From: Hyaloscypha bicolor E
Lineage: Eukaryota > Ascomycota > Leotiomycetes > Helotiales > Hyaloscyphaceae
NCBI RefSeq assembly: GCF_002865645.1
Contig: NW_020194628.1
Coordinates: 186,001-250,000, forward strand
Reading direction: 5' to 3'
Length of the DNA stretch: 64,000 nucleotides
Each line of letters starts with the position of its first letter. Positions within the stretch are counted from its first letter, which is position 1. Shown in pieces: positions 42,815-55,353 of this stretch. The translations under genes were made by a program, and so were the position numbers. Below the pieces are notes generated by a model, which ran no database searches, was not told where the DNA came from, and saw nothing but the letters and a program-made list of their open reading frames with translations.

Positions 42815-45340
42815 ATGGATATCGACCATTCCCAATACCGGAAGAAGTTGCTGGGGATCTTGCGGAGCATTGCAAATGCCAGCTTTGTTACGTTCGATCT
42901 CGAGATGAGTGGAATTTCGACGAGACCCAAACCAGGTGACCGCACATATGATGTTGGCAAAGCTACGCTCCAACAACAATACGACGAGATTAAGAGCGCA
43001 GCGGAGACGTTCCAGATTCTCCAGATGGGTCTTACTTGTGTTGAAGAGGATCGAGAAAAAGGTAAGCTGTCCCCCAAATGTCCCCTCCATTGACTGTGCC
43101 TGTCCATCATCAGCTGGGTGGAACACACCACGGATGAGAATCTCCACAATGAGAATCCACTTTCAGTGGTATCCATCTCGACTTGTCAACAGTGCCTCCG
43201 GATGGACAGAGAATTGTTTTCGCTGATGTTCTTTCTTCGCTGGTCTTCCTTTGTGGAGTTCCGTCTGATGTGCTGACTTGGTCACCATTGTTTAACTCGA
43301 ACGCTGACACTTCTCTCACAGAGTATTACCTGGCCCGCCCTTACAACTTCTACGTCAGCCCAAAGTCTGCCGAGGGTGTTGATCTGAAACTCGATCGCGT
43401 GTTCTCATTCTCAAGTAGCGCATGTGATTTTCTTACTAAAAACAACTTCAGTTTCGGCAAGGTCTTCAGCGATGGAGTTCCATATATGTCTCGTGATGAG
43501 GAATATGAATGTCGCGAGGAGTTCAACCAGCGAGCCGATAAGAAGGCAAAGATGGAGAATATCACAATCGCCTCGGATGACAGCGCTACGCTGGATTTCT
43601 ATCGCGGTATCCGTCGAACGATCACTATGTGGCACAAGACCCGAAAGGTTTGTCCTTGTACTTCAACAATGAAAATCCTTGCTGACCCTCAGCAGCCCAA
43701 GGCTGACTTCGTCAATATCAGCCACCCGGACGGTAATCTCGTGGCTCTGAATGGCTTCCAGCGCCGTCTGGTCTATCAGCTGGTACGAAATGAGTTCCCC
43801 ACACTTCAAGCCCAGGCCCGCAAGGACGGGACATTCATGCAAATTACGGAAGTCGACGACGAGAAGGAAGCGCAGGTAACGCATTCCGATCATCAAGAAC
43901 AAGTCCCCAAAGCATTTCTAACATTTTGCAGTATCAACTTAGGAAGCTCCGTGGATTCAACGACCAGATTGCGAAGCAAAAAGGTATGTAGTCTCTCCCA
44001 GTATTGGTATCTGCTTCTCACAAACCACAGGCTTGAGATGGATCTTCGAGGCTTTGGTTGGTGGTGATCTCTCCGATATCGATCCTGACTGGTTCGCGAG
44101 CAAGACTAGTGACAACCCCAAAGATCAACTACCGGCCATCAAGAAGGAGCTTGCTCAGATCATTTCAACTTTAATGCGCAAGAAGCACGTCATTGTGGGC
44201 CATAATTTATTAATGGATCTGGGATTTATCTACAAGACCTTCATTGGTGCTCCTCCAGCAAAAGTTGGTCACTTTCAACAGATGGTCCATGAACACTTCC
44301 CCGTGGTAATCGATACTAAATACCTGGCGACCCACAACACCGACGCCATGAATCCTCGAGCAAACTTGAAGGACCTCTTGGACCCCTTCAAGAAAGTCCA
44401 TGTCCCGCTCATCGTTCTGCACGAAGAGCATACGGCCTACGGCGCTGCGTATGGAAAGGAGCACGAAGCTGGTTTCGACTCCTGGATGACAGCCGAACTC
44501 TTCGTCAAGTTGTCTGCTAAGTTGTACTCCGCTTACGAGCCATCAATCTCTTCGGACGACGATGATTTCGACGGCAACTCTTCTTTCGACGTTGAATCCA
44601 CTGTGGTCCATTACTCGGGTGGATTGAACTTTCCTTCTGATGATGAGTCCGACTCCTCTACGGGCGGCGGTGCAGCTCTCAAGCCTCGTTCTGCCTCGCC
44701 GAAGAAGATCCAAAATATCAATACTCGTCGCGTTGGCCGTCACAACAATGGCTCTCATTCCGCACTCGCCAAAAAGCAAATTAATACTACCAATTCCCAC
44801 CTCGGAGGAGGCACATCCTTCAAGAAACAAAGCAATACCATGGACACCAGTCTCGGCGGCGGCGCACTCGCCGATCCCAAGGCTCTCACGGTCGCTATGA
44901 ATTCCATGTCTGCTATGACTGCTAAGCCGGCCAACTCCCTCGCCGCACTCCCTTCCTTCGCTATCCCCATCAAGTCCCCCAACACAGAAGTCCCCGTCAA
45001 GGCCCCCTCTCCCGCTCCCGCACTGGCCCCCAAGTACATACAGCCTCAACACCTCCTAGACACGGACCTGGGCTCAATGACCATGCAGGATAGCCTACCC
45101 CCTTCCTACCACGCAACACAGCTCAACCCCAAAGCTACCATCATCAGCGACACCGATGAAGAGGCCGCTCTCGCTGCCACCGAACCGAAGGTGCAGCAAT
45201 GGATTCCCGACATAGACGACCGTTTCTGGGATGTCTATATCAACAAGCTTCGTGTTAACTCTGTTCAGGGGGGAGTCTGCGACCTGGCGAGTCCCGATAT
45301 TGCTGAGGAAGGTGAGGAGGGCGATGGGGAGGACGACTGA
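42815..45340 (+). CDS. CAF1/PARN-family poly(A)-specific 3' exoribonuclease
   Basis: This DEDD-type deadenylase shortens poly(A) tails or trims structured RNA. Exons: 42815-43061, 43322-43647, 43693-43875, 43932-43983 and 44031-45340, for 705 aa. Catalytic motifs: the first acidic pair in FVTFDLEMSGIS, the middle Asp in VGHNLLMDLGFIYKTF, and the final Asp in HEAGFDSWMTAELF. The inserted part between them (KADFVNISHPD, LVYQLVRNEFPTL) matches the insertion seen in PARN rather than Pop2. The C-terminal third is Ser/Pro/Ala-rich and ends with WIPDIDDRFWDVYINKLR. The first intron is unusually long (260 bp) and its second half is open in frame, so an extra exon is possible. The 45-bp second intron is a multiple of three without stops, and an acceptor 3 bp further is equally possible. 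Confidence 0.85.
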
Positions 45341-45873
45341 GGATTTTGATGGTTCATGACTGGCGTGGTGCATTCAGGCGTGGCGTTACTGGTGATACGG
45401 AGTGGATTGCATAGCCTTCGTCTAGTCTGATGATGGCAGAGAAGGCTCATAGTCATAGACAATAGAGGAAAGTTTATTTGAATTGTGGTACAATGCAAAT
45501 TGATATATATGATACTATGAAGTTTGAAGTGTTGGTACAATATATTTACAAAGGGTCAATGATTGAACCGGGGAGTACCGTATATTGCAAATGAATAAGT
45601 GAAGGATAAGCTTTGAAAAATTGGATTTAATAACTGCTCAACCAACTTGGAGGCAATGGTAAGATTACATTGCAAAAGAGAAAGTCACGAATGATCCGAA
45701 CGTTGCACATAATCATAACCAACTCAAATCCGGAAAGAACATCGACTCAATGAAGAAGTTGGAGACTCAATGTTCCAACGGAGTTGATACATTCTACCTA
45801 CAATACAATGCCCACCGTTCAGTATGCTATACCCGCTCCCTTTTATTTATACAAGCCTCGCTTCCCTCTCGGC
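45341..45873. other. Intergenic, convergent 3' ends
   Basis: This 530-bp gap lies between the deadenylase and mL46 genes, whose 3' ends face each other. It is AT-leaning and probably 3' UTR. Nothing else was recognised. Confidence 0.4.
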
Positions 45874-47122
45874 TCATCTATCAGCCATCATATTCTTCAC
45901 ATAACTCCAGTACTTATCAGCAACATGCTTCTGCACCTCCTGCTTCGTCAACCACTTGAAATCGCTCAGTCCAAACATATTCCCCTCCAGATTCGCCTGT
46001 CCAGCCATGATCCGTCCTTTCATGAAGAACGTTCTGGTTCCCTGCTTCTCGAGGTCTCCCGATTCGGGATGGAAGCGTGGATTGATGATATGGTGCCCGA
46101 CTGGGACATGTCCAACGATCCAGGTATTCATGTTGACACCCGCAGTCTGGACGAGTATTCGTTCCGCGCCCTGCATCCCATTAGCCCCGCCATCTCTGCA
46201 TCTTGGAAAGAAGAGGCATATAACAAACCTGATGTAAATTCTCCCTCCCAACAAGCTCACCAGCCGGAAACCCCCACCCTCCTCCCTCCCTCTTGACAAG
46301 TAAGTAGAGCGTCCGCGCCAGCTGCCTATCCAGCCTCCTCACATCCCGCTTGCGATCCGCGTCCGTCCAGCGCTTCAGCGGCTGGTCAACATTCGTATCA
46401 ACATGCACCTCATCTCCCTCCTGCACCTCCACGGCCGCGCCATCTTTCCCTTCTATCGCTCGAACCCGCGCCTCTTTCACCAGACTATCAACAACGTGTC
46501 TCGGCTCTGCGAGGCCCATCTTGCCTAACCCTTTCCCTTTACTTTTGCCCTCCCCTTCCCCGCTCTCTTGCTCGAGGTCATTAACGAGCAACTCGTCATT
46601 CCACGCCTCCTCGCCATACGCTCTATATCCTCCCAGCTCCCGCGCCGCAACACCGTTCCGTTCTCGAGCTTTGATCTTCCAGTCCGTGTCGGCGGGCGTG
46701 CCTTTCTTGAAATAAAAGTATCTCGTGAACGGCAAAGCGAGCCGTTCATTTAATCGTTTCTGGTAGAAGAAATACGCCTTCTCAAACGATGTCAACGGAG
46801 GAGTAAGGAGCGGTGGGCGGGTGAGCAGGATGCCGGCTTTCGTTGTGTAGTGCGGTGTTGAGGCTGTGACGGGGGGTGTTGCTTTGACTTGAGGAGGTTC
46901 GGAGTTAGGCGTGTTGTCAAGGGTCTTGAGGGATGCTGCTGCGACGGCGTATGTCCGTCTTGAGGGCTGGAAGTGGGAGCATGATGCGCAGATGGGTTGT
47001 CTTGGTCGGGAGGAGGTTGATCCTTTGTTTCTTGTGAGTAATGTTCTTTTGGTCAATATGGGGATGGGACACTCACGGAGAACAGAAGCAGCAGCTCTGC
47101 TCCCTCTACTGCTTGCCGTCAT
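45874..47122 (-). CDS. MRPL17: Mitochondrial large ribosomal subunit protein mL46 (MRPL17)
   Basis: This structural protein of the mitochondrial 54S subunit has a Nudix-hydrolase-like fold. There are two exons, 47122-46229 and 46170-45874, with a 58-bp intron, for 396 aa. The first 60 residues are Ser/Arg-rich and almost free of acidic residues, fitting a mitochondrial presequence. Conserved blocks: AGILLTRPPLLTPPLTSFEKAYFFYQKRLN in shortened form (LTRPPLLTP, FEKAYFFYQ), GWGFPAGELVGRENLHQ just before the intron, and NTWIVGHVPVGHHI and FFMKGRIMAGQANL after it. The VGREN...GAERIL run stands where the Nudix box of active enzymes lies, but the catalytic Glu pattern REXXEE is missing, as usual in mL46. 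A Lys/Gly-rich insert is near residue 190. Confidence 0.92.
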
Positions 47123-48192
47123 CTTGTTCTTCAAGCTTCCCTATTCCCTCTTCTTCAATTCCTCTCTGGATCTCTCTAAACCTCTCGTCTCGTCCGGTGC
47201 TCCCCAAAATAATTTCCAGCTGCTGACATAACTTGACCTCCAACATCCAACCAATCACAGCCCGCCACGCTAGCGCGCTCTCGCCCACCTCGAAATTTCT
47301 CACGCGAAAAGCTTTTGGATCTTCACCAAGACACCAAATCCTTATCATCAGGCCCCGTTTCACCCCAGAACGTTCTGATCATTTATCGGTGCCTAGAGTG
47401 ATCTATCCAGGCTTATTTTCGCTAGCGGTACCTACGTCTTACGGGAACTGTTAGATAGCTTCTGTTAACATTCCTCTTTCCATCGTCATTTGTTGTAGAC
47501 GCGTGAAGTGGATGAGGTGGAGGGTAGGGTTGGGGACTATGGGGGCGAGGGCGAGGTTGATGGAAGGAAGGCGAGGAGATTGATCGCAGGTGGCGCTGAG
47601 AGCTGATGCTCTGTGCTCTGATGGGAGCGTATTGGCATTGGATTCTGCGCAGCACGAGGGCAGGAGACATGCCCGAAGATGTTTTACTCGAACATCTTCT
47701 TGCATCTCGACTTGTTAATTGCCCTCCTTCGACCTATCCAGGCTCAAGTACGGAGCATGCGCTAAGCGGCGTGCTGCCCTTCCGAGCAGCATATGTAATC
47801 TCCACTTTCTCTTCTCAATTTTTGTTGCATCATAATGGGATTATATTTCACTTCACTTACTTCAATCACAAGTTGTATGGTATAATCTCTCTGAATTGAT
47901 TTCTCTATCAAAATCATATTGCAAGACCATGCAAGCAAGCAGGATCTTGCAAATGCCAGGCGAACATAAATCCCAGCAAAAGTAACGCCGCAGTTGGTCC
48001 TTCAATATCCAGTCCCAGAGACTGCTATCTCCAGCACTCAAGCCATCTTACATGCGTAACACCGGTGATCCCCCAAAACCAATTGAATGCGTATACCGGG
48101 TATCTGAGTTCTTTGCGCCAGGAGCCCCCGAAATGAATGAACCGTCCGTGTTCGCCGAGTGTCATAAATGCATTATATCGTCGCTATCTCTT
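47123..48192. other. Intergenic, upstream of mL46 and downstream of the RING-PHD gene
   Basis: Just over 1 kb without a supportable gene. Both flanking genes are on the minus strand, so this contains the mL46 promoter and the RING-PHD 3' UTR. Several short overlapping frames occur on both strands around 47106-47700, none with recognisable features. Confidence 0.4.
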
Positions 48193-50256
48193 TCAAGCCA
48201 TCAGTGATTTTACAGCAGTTGCTACTTCGGCCGTAGCAATCTTCTCACATGCCCATTTCTCTCGTTCGTCGGATATATTGCGATCGACGAGAAGCTCGTA
48301 CAACTTTCGTGAAACATCGCGGTTGATTTCGGCATATTGTTCTTTGGTGATTTCGGCGGACTTCCAATGGGGTGCCAAAGCAGATTTGACGATCTTATTG
48401 ATGCCTTCCTTGGCTTCAATAGACATGGTTGCACGTACAGGTGAAGTGTCTTGCGAGCGTGGTAGTGCTACAGGTCTTTGTCTTCTCGGTCGTGGTTGAC
48501 GAAGTTCAGTGATGGGGGAGGACCGGTCGTGATTGGCTTCTGGCGGAGAGCGATTTGGGGAGTAATCTGCAGGCGGGAAGATAGGTTCGACCCGAGATGT
48601 AAGTGGAAGAGGCGAACCAGGTCGCTTGGTGATGTGTGGCGGCGGGGTGATTGACATGGCTCGAGGTGTAGGATACGAGGAGGAGGAAGCTGGCGATGCA
48701 GCAGGAGATGAGTAGTCGAGGGATGGGCTGGTGACTCGGTTGGGTCCTGAGACTGTGGTTGCGCTGAAGGCAGACCTTGCAGTGTCATCATCTGACGTCG
48801 TGGCCATTTCGACTTCCTTGAGGAGCGACGACAAGAAGGATGGTTCTCCATTCGCGTCATTGAGTATGCGAGAGGTTGGGGATGATGGGCGGTCACGGCC
48901 ATTAGGTTGCCGGCTTGAGCTTGTGATGACTGGCGATGCGGAAGACGATGATGCTGGCTGGTCCAATATTCTGCGGGTCCTCGGTCGCTTCAGCTTGCGC
49001 TCGGGTTCTCTGGGAGGTGACTTCTCAGCAGGCGAGCCGGTGGCCGACCGAGACTTTCTTTTTCGGCTTTTGGGAGACGCAGTATCCATCTCCTTTGCCT
49101 TTTCAAATGCACCCCAAGCCTTAGTTTCCTCCACTGATTCAACTGGAGTTGGTGGGGTTCGGTCACGAAGTCTCGGCGGTGCCGCAGCGCGAAACACATC
49201 GCGAGCTCCCTGGCGCCCAGCAATATTCAATCGCCGTTGCCACTCGTTGAATCTTCTTGTGTCCTCTGCAACTCGGCGCTGCGATCGCCTGTAGCTGACC
49301 ATAGATTGGTCATCGTCTGAAAAGTCGAGGTCCAATCCGGCGACGTCGTGGACTCGACTGCTGAAAATACTCCAAGCCCCGTACCAGTGATCATTCCTCA
49401 ATCTTTGTCGAGTACGGCGAACGCTGGCTTGTGTCCTAGGTGCCAATCTGCCTGACATCGGTTCTGGGCGATTGGGGGCATTTGCAGCGTCTGCAAGTCG
49501 AGCATATGCTCCATCATCTGCACATTCCATGCAAAACCAGTGTCCAGCAGGGACACGATCGAGACCAACGCAGTGTGTATGGTATGGGGCATCGCATGCA
49601 TCGCAGAGGAGGAGGATCTCTTCGTGATCGGCGTCGCCACAGATGGGACAGGGTCGGGACTCTTCCTCTTCAAATTCGTCCTCGATCCAAGCATTTGGGT
49701 CGAATTCGGCAACTTGTTTCTTGTCTTCGACTTGGTATTCGGATACGACGGTGCCTGGCGAAAAGAATTAGCAAGCTGAATTATTCTGTATTTATGAAGC
49801 TGCCCCTCTGAGGGGTGACTTGTGTCCGGGAATAACTCCGCTCTGGGGAGTGGAGTTTTTGGGTCATAAAGAACAAAAATGACCCGCACGATTCACTCGA
49901 AGTCCCGGAAACAGGTTGCAGCGTATGCGATGATGAGAAGAAATGGTTGTAAGGTAAGGGAAAGGGGGGAACGTACCTCCAACCTTGTCGAGTACCTCGA
50001 CGACATTGAATGCGTGGCGACAAATAGGGCAGCTATTTGCTTTCTGCGACCATTCCCTCAAACATTCATCGTGCAAAACATGATTGCAGGGTTTGATGAG
50101 AGCAATAGGTTGTGGGGTCGCGGTTGTGCTGGGATGGGGCGTTGGCAGGTCTTCGGTCGGTGCCGCCACTGCTCCCGCATCTCGAAGAGCATGGTGGACG
50201 CTGGGGTCCGGAACGACATCCAGGTCCTCCAGACAGACAATACACTGGTCAGCCAT
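48193..50256 (-). CDS. RING-PHD finger protein (PHRF1/Asr1-like putative ubiquitin ligase)
   Basis: This is a nuclear E3-ligase type protein. Exon 1, 50256-49977, holds an N-terminal RING: CIVCLEDLD, then after a 35-residue spacer NHVLHDECLREWSQKANSCPICR. A 222-bp intron (49976-49755) splits a Gly codon. Exon 2, 49754-48193, starts with VVSEYQVEDKKQ and soon gives a complete PHD finger (CPICGDADHEE, CDACDAPYHTHCVGL, HWFCMEC). The middle 300 residues are Ser/Pro/Arg-rich and disordered. The last 80 residues form a helical block (INKIVKSALAPHWKSAEITK, YAEINRDVSRKLYELL) resembling the SRI-like Pol II-CTD-binding domain at the end of PHRF1. Total 613 aa. Yeast Asr1 has the same RING-then-PHD order and binds the CTD. 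The assignment of the C-terminal domain is inference. Confidence 0.82.
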
Positions 50257-51594
50257 GCTGACAAAGGAATTTACGAAACTGGTCGTGGATGATTGGGGAG
50301 GAAGTCATAGACGTGGTTTGCGAAGAAAGAGGAATTGTCGAGCAGCGCGGGTGTTTGGGGCGGTGTTGGAGCTCAAAGTTTTGGAGGAGGTGGTGTTGGT
50401 GCTGGACGACTGCGAGCAAAGCGAGGTTTGGATGATTGAGAAGGTGTGAGTGAGAGAGGACCTGGCAGGCGCAGCCTGAGCTGAGTTAGCAGTCGCTAAA
50501 CCTTAGCGTGGTTGAGTGGCCCGAGCCAATCAGCAGCGCGGACACCTCTTGTGCTTCTGCCCCGCTCGAGTGAGGTGGAAAGCGGTCAAACCACCCTCCC
50601 CGAAAATTCGGAATGTGGTCTGCTCCCTATGGGCTCAGGAAGGTGGATCGTGTTGAGCCGGTGGTGGGTGCTTGGCCGCTGTGACAAAAAATTTATCTAT
50701 CCGCAATGTTGGTGTGCGGTGAGGTTTGTCCCTGTGTGAGACTCTCTTATGGCAACGTGACTGCAGCGTATGACAGTCAAGCGTCATGGATGACGGTGCC
50801 TGGCTTGCTGACTCGCCAATGACCACGTTTCTCTGAGCAGTTGTCCTTGTTGGATCCGGTTGCAGGTGTAATAAGAGGCGTGGAGGGCTTTTATATCAGC
50901 CCTCGATGAACCAGTCATGTGGCCTACCTTCCAAATTCAGGCCAGGGTGCCCATTTGATATCAAGGCAGGATCACTAGTTGCGAAAGTGAGTCACCAAGA
51001 GAAGGAAAGAAATCAAACTTAACAGCGGGGCCAGCCTCCTCTTAAATAGCCCGTGCGGATAAGGCAACCAGGGAGGCAACGACTCGCCCTGCCTTCCAGG
51101 GTGCCTGCAAGATGGCAGAAGCGACGCCTCCGGGTCGTAACTCGATTGCGTTGGCCATTAAAATGCGAGCCTCACTTTCGACAGAGGCGCCGCTCCCCCT
51201 GTAAATTGCATTAGGTGGAGAGATTTATCGAAGTCGGCGCTCGGAATTTTGGCCCTACCTCTTCCAGCGTGAAGCCCAAAAAGAGTTTGGACGACTTGTA
51301 AATTGCCGGGAGATCTCGGCTGCTTCGATGCTCGGTGGAAGTCCTGCTGTTGCCTATCAAAATTCAATTAGATGCCTCAAATACCCAATCACCAACAGCT
51401 CTCATGTTTCACGAAATATTTGGAACGAATCGGACGATCGCGATATAGGCACGTAAGGAGGGGAAAGGGCGTGATTTGTGAATTGCTTTATTCAGGTCCT
51501 CATCGAAAGCGACGTCGAAGCTCGTGCTCCGCGTGAGAGCCGACCGTTCCCAGACACCAGCAATGCCAACCATAACACATCCATCCCAACCCAT
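50257..51594. other. Intergenic, 1.3 kb
   Basis: This lies between the start of the RING-PHD gene and the 3' end of the eL43 gene, both on the minus strand. It should contain the RING-PHD promoter. Open frames at 50512-50739 and 51158-51367 are short and unremarkable. No RNA gene or repeat was seen. Confidence 0.4.
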
Positions 51595-52136
51595 CTAAAC
51601 CTCAGCAATTTCCCTCAATCTTCGGAGAGTCGATCGCATGGCAGCGGCGGCGGGCGTTCTGCAGGTAATTATTAGCGTATGTGTCGAAATTAAGGTGCCA
51701 GATCAAGTTCAGTGCTCCTTTATCAACCCAGACCCAGCAGATGATTGTAGACGTACGATACGGTGTATGCTCCTCCAGCGACAGTCTTGTTGCATGCCTT
51801 GCAGTTCCAGATTCCCACAGAGTGTCTCTTGACGGTCGTCTTTCCGCAGAAGGTGCAGACGTATTTGGCGTGTTGTGTGATTTCCATCTTCTTGACTTGC
51901 TTTCGCAGCGATGCACCATATCTATAATTTGAGAGAAAAACCTGTCAGCCATGCGCTCTGATTCCATCCTCAAGCCGATACGCGTCGTGCGGACGTCGAT
52001 GGCTCCTTAGGGTGAAGATATGGCGAATTGCCGTCTGGAGGCCGCCCCTCGACATTCGAGCGCGCTGGAAGGGAGCAAACGCGTACCTTGTACCGTACTT
52101 GCCGGTAACTCCGACCTTTTTGGTTCGCTTCGTCAT
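51595..52136 (-). CDS. RPL43: 60S ribosomal protein eL43 (L37A/RPL43)
   Basis: This is a zinc-binding protein of the cytosolic large ribosomal subunit. There are three exons, 52136-52087, 51921-51757 and 51658-51595, with introns of 165 and 98 bp, for 92 aa, the exact usual length. The product begins [20 protein letters not shown], contains the zinc ribbon [11 protein letters not shown] and [15 protein letters not shown], and ends [10 protein letters not shown]. Both introns are long for this genome, as is common in fungal ribosomal protein genes, and fall at frame positions that restore the conserved sequence perfectly. It shares a 357-bp divergent promoter region with the oxidoreductase gene. 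Confidence 0.96.
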
Positions 52137-52493
52137 CTTGGCTGAGGTTGCGCTGATGAACGGTGATTGAGGTTGGAAGTTCTTTCGACGATGTTGATTT
52201 TTGACGATATTTCTGAGTGGGCTAAGCGACTTGCCCTACATGCCTGGGCTCATCAGGCACCAAATTTCACGTGATTTAGAGACGGGCGATCTAACCGCAT
52301 TTGTAGCCCGTACCCCTGAAGCGTCGATTGATTCTTGTCGGCCGAGTGTCAAGGACGACATGTGAGGCATCCGTTGAACCGTCTCCTCATTCTTAATCAT
52401 GCCATCATCATTAAATGAATTTATTCTGTCTGTTTAATTGAGATATTTCAAGTCACCTTTATTTTTCTTTGGCCCATTAGAACACAGCCAAAC
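52137..52493. promoter_or_regulatory. Divergent promoter region, eL43 and oxidoreductase
   Basis: Start codons of two divergent genes are 357 bp apart. The region contains the palindrome CACGTG at 52269-52274. I cannot name a specific ribosomal-protein promoter element. Confidence 0.45.
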
Positions 52494-53897
52494 ATGTCAG
52501 CATCTCGGCAATACGACATCGTAGTCTTTGGTGCCACAGGTTACACTGGGAAACTTACAGCAGAACATATCGCCACTGAACTGCCTACGGATTTGAAATG
52601 GGCTCTTGCTGGACGTTCAGAAAGCAAATTGGAAGCTGTTGCTGCTGAATGCACAGTTCTCAACCCCGACAGAGTGCAGCCCGGTCAGTTTGCCCCTGAA
52701 TTGGAAGTATCGGCCATACACGTGATCGAACGTCGAAACTAACTTTCCATAGCCATTGAAGTCTGCAATCTGGAAGATGCAGAGTTGAGCGCATTGGCCA
52801 AGAAGGCAAAGCTCTTCATATCAACTGTCGGTCCATATTGCATCTACGGAGAACATGCCTTCAAGGCGTGTGCAGAGAATGGCACCCACTATCTCGACGT
52901 CACTGGCGAAGTACTCTATGTCAAGAACATGATCGAGAAATATGAGAAGACAGCCCAAGCAACAGGAGCCATCATGGTCCCCCAAATTGGCATTGATTCA
53001 GCACCAGCGGATCTGGTCACGTGGACGCTGGTTAACATGATTCGGAACCGATTCTCTGCACCAACAGCTGAGGCTATTGTATCTGTTCACGAAATAAAGT
53101 AAGCTCCCTTCCTAATTTCGAAGCCCAACTATTCATTCTACAGTGCGAAACCTTCTGGCGGAACCCTGAACACAATCTTCACTCTCTTCGACAACTACAG
53201 CTTCAAGGAACTAGAAGCGGCCCAAGTGCCTTACACCATATCTCCCATCCCAGGCCCAAAGACCCGCGATCCGAATTCGATGATCACCAAAATCTTCGGA
53301 GTCCGTGTCGTCCCAGATCTCGGAATCCTGACAACATCCATGGGACGAGTTTCAGACATACCAATCGTCCAGCGCTCCTGGGGTCTCTTGGGCGGGGCCG
53401 ATTTCTACGGCCCCAACTTCCGGTTCAGCGAATTCCTGAAGTCTCGCAACTACCTCACGGCCGTCATCACGCATTTCACATTAGTGTTCGGAGGTCTCAT
53501 GATCGCCATTCCTTTCGTCAGAAAGATGGCGAGAAGCTATGTTTACAAGCCCGGCGACGGCCCTACCAAAGAGGAGTCCAAGAATGATAGAGTCGAATAT
53601 AGGGGCATTGCAACGCCGGATGTGAAGATCCCGAAACCTCCTCGGGCTTTTTGCACGGCTCGGTATGAGGGTAATTTGTATGATTGTAAGTCTTCATTTC
53701 TAAATTTCTAGGGGCCCTGTGCAAGGTTAACCTGCGTAGTCACGGCTCTCTCGCTATCACAGGCGGCGGTCTCGATTCTGTTAGATAATCACAAACTTTC
53801 TGGTGGGATTTACACTCCTGCATGCTTGGGCCAGAAGTTTATTGATCGACTCGATGGGGCTGGATTCAAGTTCGAGACAAAGTTCTTTGAGAATTGA
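52494..53897 (+). CDS. Saccharopine dehydrogenase-like oxidoreductase (trans-acting enoyl-reductase type)
   Basis: This is a Rossmann-fold NAD(P)-binding protein of the SCCPDH-like family, often tied to lipid droplets or lipid metabolism. There are four exons, 52494-52683, 52753-53098, 53144-53685 and 53740-53897, with introns of 69, 45 and 54 bp, for 411 aa. The N-terminal nucleotide-binding loop is VVFGATGYTGKL, followed by WALAGRSESKLE and FISTVGPYCIYGEHAFKACAENGTHYLDVTGE, which are hallmarks of the family. A hydrophobic stretch (THFTLVFGGLMIAIPFV) about 100 residues from the end could lie on a membrane or lipid droplet. The last exon gives YTPACLGQKFIDRLDGAGF. It is not a true saccharopine dehydrogenase; the substrate is unknown. 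Confidence 0.88.
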
Positions 53898-54599
53898 TTG
53901 GCAATCAGAAGCATTTCTGTGTAAATTTTCGGATGACAGGAGAGTCAGATGTTTGAGTACGTATGTTGGTAGTTGGAAGTAGAGTTACGCACATCTGATC
54001 AAATTGACGGGTCAAATCCCCTCCAGCCATGGGCTGCGTCGATGCCAAGCGCAAAACTTATCCCGTTCTGACTCCTAAATGTTTGAAAGTATTTCATTCC
54101 AGATATCATCTAAGGTCCAATATGATTTTCATTCAAGTAAGCCTTCATGCATACCCCTCCTTCTCCATATTCAGAACAAGGTCACTCGAGTTAAGTACCG
54201 ACTCTACTAGCCGCTTTTGCCGCCGTTGGCCAGGGAAGGGATCAGCCCTGTATCCTTCGTCCAATGCAAGCACAAGCCCCCCACGGCACACCATGCGGAG
54301 AGTTCCGTATGCTGGCAGGCATCCCCGTTGTTGATTTCGGTGTGTCCCTTGTTGTGTTCCACGAATAACCTCAACGAGACGAGACAACCCCGCATCGCGC
54401 AGGCTTCATTCGATGCCGCGCATATCTGACCAGAAGCCCTCTGGCGAAATATGATCGAGTGATCAGGAATTGTGGTTATCGTGAATAGGAAATTCAGCGA
54501 TCTGGGCTTGGCCTCGCCCCGCATTTCACTCATTCCGATATGACGGGGATGATGTGGGGTAATGGGTACGATTATTGTGGCGGTAAGGCAATTTGCTTG
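53898..54599. other. Intergenic, no gene
   Basis: About 700 bp of normal composition follow the oxidoreductase. Overlapping short frames on both strands around 54150-54530 have no recognisable features. Confidence 0.35.
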
Positions 54600-54965
54600 G
54601 TAATCTTACCCCAATAAGACAAATTCACCAAGTACGCTCGCTATAACTATATAGCTTAATTGCTAAATTTCAGTCCATACTCTTATGGCATATAAACTAC
54701 TGTAACTGTAAGACTTAGTTAATAAGTTTTAATATGCTTTTACTCTTGCCTTTATTTAGCTTATTTTCCTTTATATTACTTATTATTAATTTTAATAATA
54801 AAGATAAATATATAATAAAGTATATAAATATATAAGTAAGTAAACATAATATTTAGCAGCGTGCGAGGGTATAATACGGATATAGGGAGGCGGTAGTAGC
54901 GGGGTCGGGAGTCCGCTAAAATTTAGTAATTAAGCCATAGATAGCATACGTCCTTAGAATTTGTT
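54600..54965. repeat. AT-rich island, probably RIP-degraded
   Basis: About 0.37 kb of very AT-rich sequence is full of TATATA, TTAATA and AATAAT words, like the island at 16.6-17.4 kb. No ends, repeats or coding remains could be recognised. Confidence 0.6.
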
Positions 54966-55353
54966 TTTTTAACGTCGCAGGCCTCCTAAGCGAGGTGTGC
55001 CTCTCCAAACCACCGCCATAAAAATCGTCCCCTCCAGGATACACCACACGAGGCGCTCTCAGCCGTGCGCCTCCAGCCACCATCATTGCCAAAATCAACA
55101 CGCTGGCATTTTAATTGGTTTTTTCAATGGCGGATATTCCCAGGGAACGAGTCTCGGCAGGCACAGCATGGGTTGCGAGTGGTCACTCGTACATGAAAGA
55201 GCATGGCCTTGTTTTGCATAGAGGGGCCCAAATACCCCACTTCAGACGTGGCCGCACTTTGACTTTCAAGCTTACCTTCGCTGCACTGCAGGACAGTCCC
55301 TCCTTTACTTTCTCTTCATCTAAGCTTGAAGAAACAAGTTCGAGTCTGTTGCG

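Noticed and set aside
47106..47363. Minus-strand 85-codon frame upstream of mL46
   Set aside because: It overlaps the mL46 start region and promoter and has no recognisable features.
55115..55353. Plus-strand frame starting MADIPRERVSAG before the methyltransferase
   Set aside because: It is out of frame with the conserved protein; the start at 55354 followed by a short first exon fits better. It may be part of the 5' UTR.
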